Assembly (NCBI GenBank): GCA_028686145.1
Contig: JAQUCQ010000025.1
Span: forward strand, 1 to 18,212
Source of the DNA: Desulfuromonadaceae bacterium
GTDB taxonomy: Bacteria > Desulfobacterota > Desulfuromonadia > Geobacterales > Pseudopelobacteraceae
DNA length: 18,212 nt
Direction of reading: 5' to 3'
In this document: positions 14,273 to 18,212 of the stretch, piece by piece
Numbering within the stretch: position 1 is the stretch's first letter
How the letters are laid out: each line of letters starts with the position of its first letter
Translations under genes and position numbers: made by a program
The notes under the pieces: generated by a model
Told to the model about the DNA's origin: nothing
Seen by the model: only the letters and a program-made list of their open reading frames with translations
The model's database searches: none

Positions 14273-14863
14273 TTAGTGGTAAAATGACACTCCCACCAAT
14301 ATCTTGCTTGAGTTGATTGGTTCATTAGGCTCAGCTGTGCCGGCATTTGAAATGTGATGATAGCGGTACTCAAAATTCAGTGCGGTTTTCTTGTCGATGA
14401 AATACTGCAGCCCGGTTCCCCCTTGGTAACTGAAGCACAGTTTTGTGCCCATCGTTGGCAGTCCCAGGTCGACATACAACGGGCCGCCTCCAGCAAATAC
14501 GTAGGGTACAAACCTATCCAGGCTGGTGAATCTCCAATGGCCGAGCACATATCCTCCCACCATGGAGCGGCCGCCATGATCCACCGCCATGTGGTAGGGA
14601 AGCTCAAGTAAGATCTCATGTCGACCTTGATACCAACTCCCTTTGCCGACCTCATCAGAGAGAAAAAAACCGGCCCGCAGGATCAAGTCCCACGTTTGGA
14701 CCTGATGGCGGGTTGCCCCGAAGCCAACATGCGAGATGCCGTAACCGGTGAGGACGCCGTATTCACCGGACGCAGTAGAAGCCGTGTTGTCTGCTGAGGC
14801 CGCGAGCGGCAGAGAAAAAATGATCAGCACTGCCAAGCAGAGGGTGCGTGTTTTAAGATTCAT
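14273..14863 (-). CDS. pagL: PagL-type lipid A deacylase (acyloxyacyl hydrolase family)
   Basis: The ATG at 14863 follows AGGAG by 8 nt and opens a clear signal peptide (NLKTRTLCLAVLIIFSLPLAASA, cleavage near residue 23). An upstream in-frame start at 14893 would bury that signal. The mature part of about 173 residues has alternating beta strands ending in aromatic residues (final VGVSFYH), as in an eight-stranded outer-membrane barrel. The hallmark active-site motif is YRYHHISNAG, with H170 and S172; the third residue may be E178. PagL removes the 3-O acyl chain of lipid A, altering outer membrane and endotoxin properties. It is the second gene after a B12 radical SAM enzyme, 33 nt away. The symbol is by family and unproven. 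Confidence 0.8.
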   Translation of the reverse strand: MNLKTRTLCLAVLIIFSLPLAASADNTASTASGEYGVLTGYGISHVGFGATRHQVQTWDLILRAGFFLSDEVGKGSWYQGRHEILLELPYHMAVDHGGRSMVGGYVLGHWRFTSLDRFVPYVFAGGGPLYVDLGLPTMGTKLCFSYQGGTGLQYFIDKKTALNFEYRYHHISNAGTAEPNEPINSSKILVGVSFYH

Positions 14864-14896
14864 TGGAAAGACTCCTGTGCAATTGATGCACAACGG

Positions 14897-16318
14897 TTAC
14901 CACTTCTGTTTTCTCTCAAACGCCAGTATCTCGGGCAGATGACGCATAAATGACATGATACTGTGGGGGGATTTCCATAGCATTTGCGTATATCCCCATT
15001 GAATGCGGTGGCGGTGGTAGAAGCGCCGGATGAATTCGTCATAGAGATCTTCCAGTTGCTGTTTGGTCATTCCGTGTGGCACGAAAACGAAGTTCAGGCA
15101 ATTCATCAGATCCCAGTTCTCCTCGAATTCACCCCGCTCTCTGATCGTGGCATAGATTGGTGCGCCGGGAAATGGGGTGAATTTTGTGACATTGATCTCG
15201 TCCAGCGGCAGTGACAGGGCATAATCAATCGTGCGGCGGATAGCTGCCGCGTTCTCGCCCGGCAGGCCGACCATAAACAGCCCTTTGACCCGCATGCCGG
15301 CCTCCTTCACCATGAGCAGTTTCCGTCCCACTTCGTCCAACCCTAAAAATTTCCGATGTTGTTTTACTATTTCCGGATCACCGGACTCGATACCGAAATT
15401 GACCTGCCAGCATCCGGAACGTTTGAGCAGCGTCAGCAGCTCCAGGTCCACATGTTCCAGACGGGCAATGCAATTGTAGGTAACTTTCAACCCCTTGCGT
15501 TCCTTGATTTTGCAGAACTCTGCCACTCTTTTGCGGTCAAAGGTAAACAGGTCATCATAAAAAGACACATGGCGGACGCCATACTGCTTGTTAAGCAGTT
15601 CCATATGCTCGACAATATACTCTGGAGAGTTGAATCTAAAGCCGCGGCTGAATACGGACCGGTCGCAGTACGAACATGAGTACGGGCACCCACGGCTGGA
15701 GATAATGCTGGTATTGGGAGCTGTCGGGTAACTGAAGAGCGGCAGGTTGTAGCTCCGGGGATAGTGGGGCAGCTTGTGGTAGGCGGGAAAGGGGAGATCA
15801 TCCAGATTTTTGATCAGCTCACGATGAGGCGAAAGAGTCCCTTTGCCGTCCGCGCCGCGATAGGCCACACCGGGAATCTGGCTGATTCCTTTGAAACCGG
15901 CTTGAGCCAGTTCCAGCATGGTATTTTCCCCTTCGCCGATCACCAAGCAGTCAATGGCCGGGAATGTGTCCAGAAGCGGTGCACCGATAGTACAGGCGTG
16001 AGCCCCGCCAAAGAGGGTGAATGTATGTGGCGCTTTTTCCTTTACCGCGGCAGCGATGCGATACCCCTCATTGAATGAGGAGGTTGTCGTGGATATTCCC
16101 AGACAGTCAGCTCCGCGCCGGATGATTTCATCGACCAGTTCGGCAAGTGGTAGCGGTGTTGCATAACAGTCGATTATTTCAACATCGATGTCCGCCCGTT
16201 CAAGTACGGCGGCAATGCTCATCATGCCCAAGGGTGGCATCAGGTTGAATATAGTGCTGATATCTTTCATCCCTCCCAGCCAGTTGCTGCCGTAGGGGTG
16301 CAGGAGGATGACTTTCAC
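14897..16318 (-). CDS. B12-binding radical SAM protein
   Basis: GTG 16318 is chosen because GGAG lies 8 nt upstream and the protein then begins with the family-typical VKVILLHPYGSNWLGG. A longer GTG start at 16366 lacks support. Of 473 residues, about 1-130 form a cobalamin-binding Rossmann domain (MPPLGMMSIAAVLERA, LGISTTTSS, FGGAHACTIG, IGEGENTMLEL). About 195-400 form the radical SAM barrel with C211-x3-C215-x2-C218 (SSRGCPYSCSYCDRSVF). The class usually methylates unreactive carbons or rearranges rings using a [4Fe-4S] cluster, SAM and cobalamin. The substrate is unknown. The next gene is a PagL-type lipid A deacylase in the same probable operon, so a lipid or envelope substrate is a reasonable guess and no more. 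Confidence 0.88.
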   Translation of the reverse strand: MKVILLHPYGSNWLGGMKDISTIFNLMPPLGMMSIAAVLERADIDVEIIDCYATPLPLAELVDEIIRRGADCLGISTTTSSFNEGYRIAAAVKEKAPHTFTLFGGAHACTIGAPLLDTFPAIDCLVIGEGENTMLELAQAGFKGISQIPGVAYRGADGKGTLSPHRELIKNLDDLPFPAYHKLPHYPRSYNLPLFSYPTAPNTSIISSRGCPYSCSYCDRSVFSRGFRFNSPEYIVEHMELLNKQYGVRHVSFYDDLFTFDRKRVAEFCKIKERKGLKVTYNCIARLEHVDLELLTLLKRSGCWQVNFGIESGDPEIVKQHRKFLGLDEVGRKLLMVKEAGMRVKGLFMVGLPGENAAAIRRTIDYALSLPLDEINVTKFTPFPGAPIYATIRERGEFEENWDLMNCLNFVFVPHGMTKQQLEDLYDEFIRRFYHRHRIQWGYTQMLWKSPHSIMSFMRHLPEILAFERKQKW

Positions 16319-16460
16319 TCGTAAACTCCGCAATAAAAAGTATTTTCCAGTTTCATACGTCTCCACAGGATGTATAGCATAGTGTTGTTGAAAAAGCAGG
16401 TATGTATTCAGGTCTCAACGGTGCACATTACCTCACAGCCACATATCTGAAAAATAAAGT

Positions 16461-16498
16461 TTGACAAATAATACGCTGACATCTCATATAAATATAAT
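16461..16498 (+). promoter_or_regulatory. Promoter region of the DUF4410 gene
   Basis: A perfect -35 TTGACA (16461-16466) is followed after 20 nt by TATAAA (16487-16492), with TATAAT directly behind it (16493-16498). The spacing is longer than the ideal 17 nt, which may mean weak or activator-aided use. A perfect AAGGAGG ribosome site lies at 16505-16511, before the ATG at 16517. Confidence 0.5.
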
Positions 16499-16516
16499 TA
16501 CATTTAAGGAGGCTAT

Positions 16517-17113
16517 ATGAAGATACTAATCGGAAGTCTGTTTCTCGTCATGAGTTTGTCGGTGTATGCTTTTGCAGGGGGCGAAGCACTGTCAAAACCG
16601 GATGTTATGGAGGAAGAAAACGTAGCGATGACTCAGGGTTTCTCGGCCTATGACACTATCATCATAAATAACCTTGACATGGACCATGCAGAATATTCCA
16701 GAGTAGATGATGAAGAAAAAGCAAAAATAGAATCTATGAAGCCGATGCTGAATACGATATTTACCTCAACAGTCGCTGCTGAGCTGAAAAAAAGAGGTTT
16801 GTTCAAGGATATCAAAATAAATGTAAAGCCCAAAGGTAAGGAACTGATTTATAATGCCAGCGTCAATGAGTTTAATGCCGGCAGCAGGGCCCTTACGATG
16901 TTTATTGGCTTTGGTTCCGGTAAAGTACATGTAATCATGACCGGCAAATTTATCGATGCCAAAACTGGCAAAGAGCTTGCGTCTTTTAAGGATCAGGAAG
17001 CCGGTGGTTTTTTTGGTTCACAGGATCTGGGAGGATACGAAGGTAAATTTCCGGCTTTTATCGGGAGAATTGCGACGCAATCAACAGATTTTATAGAGAA
17101 GTTATATAAGTAA
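16517..17113 (+). CDS. DUF4410-type exported protein
   Basis: This 198-residue protein has a signal peptide (KILIGSLFLVMSLSVYAFAG, cleavage near residue 20) and no lipobox cysteine, so it is periplasmic or surface-exposed and not a lipoprotein. The DUF4410 core is visible as NAGSRALTMFIGFGSGKVHV (115-134), then FIDAKTGKELASF and the glycine-rich EAGGFFGSQDLGG. The function of this family is unknown. It is transcribed alone: its own promoter lies upstream, the divergent B12 radical SAM operon sits on the other side, and a strong terminator follows within about 30 nt. The body is lysine-rich, with an acidic segment (DDEEKAKIES) around 64-73. Confidence 0.82.
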   Translation: MKILIGSLFLVMSLSVYAFAGGEALSKPDVMEEENVAMTQGFSAYDTIIINNLDMDHAEYSRVDDEEKAKIESMKPMLNTIFTSTVAAELKKRGLFKDIKINVKPKGKELIYNASVNEFNAGSRALTMFIGFGSGKVHVIMTGKFIDAKTGKELASFKDQEAGGFFGSQDLGGYEGKFPAFIGRIATQSTDFIEKLYK

Positions 17114-17141
17114 TCCAAGAGTTGTTTGTGGTTTTATTATC

Positions 17142-17171
17142 GCCCATGATCAATCGCATGGGCTTTTTTTT
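17142..17171 (+). terminator. Rho-independent terminator after the DUF4410 gene
   Basis: GCCCATG (17142-17148) pairs perfectly with CATGGGC (17157-17163) around an 8-nt loop, followed by eight T residues. It closes the single-gene unit and separates it from the radical SAM gene that follows. Confidence 0.88.
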
Positions 17172-17245
17172 ATCTGACAGTAGCCGAATATTATACCGGA
17201 TCTATGGCACATGTGGATAAATTCAGTATACAGGTAAGATACTTC

Positions 17246-18212
17246 ATGGATAACCAGCAGGATACAGTCGTTTCAAGAGCCACAAAACCGTTTTTTTCCT
17301 TCTATAACCTTGCCCGCTTCGGCTTTTTCCTCTTCGGCATTCCTAAAAACAGTTTTGGATCGGTCGATGTCACCAATCGGTGTAATCTGCGCTGCGATCA
17401 CTGTTATTTCTTTGAACAGGACCACTCCTCCGAATGGTCGCTTGAGCAATGGAGAGATAAATTCGAGAGTCTGAAAGCAGAAGGTATTCGATCATTCCAG
17501 TGTTCATGGGTCGGAGGAGAACCACTCCTGCGCCTGTCTCTTGTAGACTTGGGAAGAAGCTACTTCAAATATAACACGGTAACAACCAATGGCTCGCTGC
17601 CGCTCCCCGACTGGAAAGAGGTGAGCTGGTACATTTCCGTTGACGGAAGCAGGGACAATCATGACAAAATGCGTAACCTTCCGGGGCTGTACGATACGAT
17701 CAAGCGAAACATTGCTGCAACCGAAGGACTGAAGATCACAATCGCCTACTGCATTACGAGAGATAACTTTTCCGAGATTTCCGCATCCCTGGATGAGTGG
17801 GACAGGAATCCAAAAGTCAGAAGCATGGTATTCAGCTTTTTCACGCCTGTCAGAGGGCTTGACGACTCTCTGTGGCTTGGCTGGGATGAAAAGGACCGCA
17901 TTATCGACCTTCTGCTTGAAAAGAAGAAAGAATACGGCAATTTTATCATCAATTCCGAGCCTGCACTTAAGCTGATGAAATCTGACAAGTCGCGGTCAGT
18001 CACCGACAGATGCCCTTTTGCTGAAAAATCATTTGCTCTTGGACCGGACGGAATTGCGAAAGAACCATGCATGCTCGGCCCCAAGGCCGATTGTGATCGC
18101 TGCGGCTGCGTAGTCCCTTTTTATCTTAAATCGTTGACGGACAGAAATTACATCGTCAAGGATGTTGTAACAACCCTCAAAACACAATGGAACAATCTGT
18201 TTCTGCGGCGGT
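17246..18212 (+). CDS. Radical SAM protein with SPASM-like cysteine tail, 3' end missing
   Basis: The frame from ATG 17246 (AGGTAAG upstream) stays open to the window end, giving 322 residues. C46-x3-C50-x2-C53 (TNRCNLRCDHCYFF) binds the SAM-cleaving [4Fe-4S] cluster. WVGGEPLLRL (about 88-97) is the SAM-contact GGEP motif, and VTTNGS and WYISVDGS are typical barrel strands. A C-terminal cluster C256, C275, C283, C286 and C288 (with PCMLGPKADCDRCGC) suggests an auxiliary Fe-S domain of SPASM or twitch type. Related enzymes modify peptides, build cofactors or act on lipids; the substrate here is unknown. A hydrophobic patch at 15-32 (FFSFYNLARFGFFLFGIP) is not a signal peptide but may associate with membrane. 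Its partners lie past the window. Confidence 0.85.
   Translation, partial: MDNQQDTVVSRATKPFFSFYNLARFGFFLFGIPKNSFGSVDVTNRCNLRCDHCYFFEQDHSSEWSLEQWRDKFESLKAEGIRSFQCSWVGGEPLLRLSLVDLGRSYFKYNTVTTNGSLPLPDWKEVSWYISVDGSRDNHDKMRNLPGLYDTIKRNIAATEGLKITIAYCITRDNFSEISASLDEWDRNPKVRSMVFSFFTPVRGLDDSLWLGWDEKDRIIDLLLEKKKEYGNFIINSEPALKLMKSDKSRSVTDRCPFAEKSFALGPDGIAKEPCMLGPKADCDRCGCVVPFYLKSLTDRNYIVKDVVTTLKTQWNNLFLRR

Noticed and set aside
1..18212. CRISPR arrays, tRNA or rRNA genes, insertion sequences, prophage or toxin-antitoxin modules
   Set aside because: No direct repeat series, tRNA-like folds, transposase motifs or terminal inverted repeats were seen on either strand.

Overview
The window looks like an ordinary chromosomal stretch from a Gram-negative member of the Desulfuromonadota, most likely Geobacteraceae or a close relative. 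This is inferred from the style of the RpoA, GyrA, DUF4410 and radical SAM proteins. A lipid A deacylase (PagL-type) implies an outer membrane. There is no rRNA, tRNA, CRISPR array, intact insertion sequence or phage module. The genes are a mix of core functions (gyrA, shikimate kinase), metabolic genes and small unknown proteins, with several decayed remnants between them.

Region 1 (1-2415). The 3' end of a thiamine-binding (MTH1187-type) protein gene is followed by the decayed C-terminal part of a Y-family DNA polymerase gene (dinB-like) with four in-frame stops. Next is a zinc-ribbon protein of unknown function, then a complete RNA polymerase alpha subunit gene. The alpha gene stands alone, without the ribosomal protein genes (rpsM, rpsK, rpsD, rplQ) that normally flank rpoA. 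It has its own near-consensus promoter and altered residues on the DNA-contacting face of its C-terminal domain. It is probably a second, specialised alpha subunit and is the most interesting object here. A small minus-strand ORF ends in a terminator just behind it.

Region 2 (2508-7625). Two different isochorismatase-like cysteine hydrolases flank a same-strand group: a ROK sugar kinase, a KdgF-like cupin, a zinc-independent quinone oxidoreductase and a 54-residue zinc-ribbon protein. Facing this group is a minus-strand pair, a rubrerythrin-like ferritin-fold protein and a 68-residue unknown protein.

Region 3 (7860-14246). The truncated start of a carboxymuconolactone decarboxylase-like gene abuts the 3' end of a large soluble hybrid histidine kinase (three PAS domains, HisKA, HATPase, receiver). 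The kinase has a perfect 14-bp palindrome in its upstream region. After it come a shikimate kinase-like gene and gyrA, the latter without gyrB beside it.

Region 4 (14209-18212). gyrA shares a bidirectional terminator with a convergent operon encoding a B12-binding radical SAM enzyme and a PagL-type lipid A deacylase. A divergent DUF4410 exported protein with its own promoter and terminator follows. Last is a radical SAM enzyme with a cysteine-rich SPASM-like tail, cut by the window end.

No multi-gene defence or otherwise clearly novel system is visible. The leads worth following are the solitary alpha subunit with its zinc-ribbon neighbour, the radical SAM/deacylase pair and the small cysteine-rich proteins. 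Family names come from reading motifs by eye; no database search was run.
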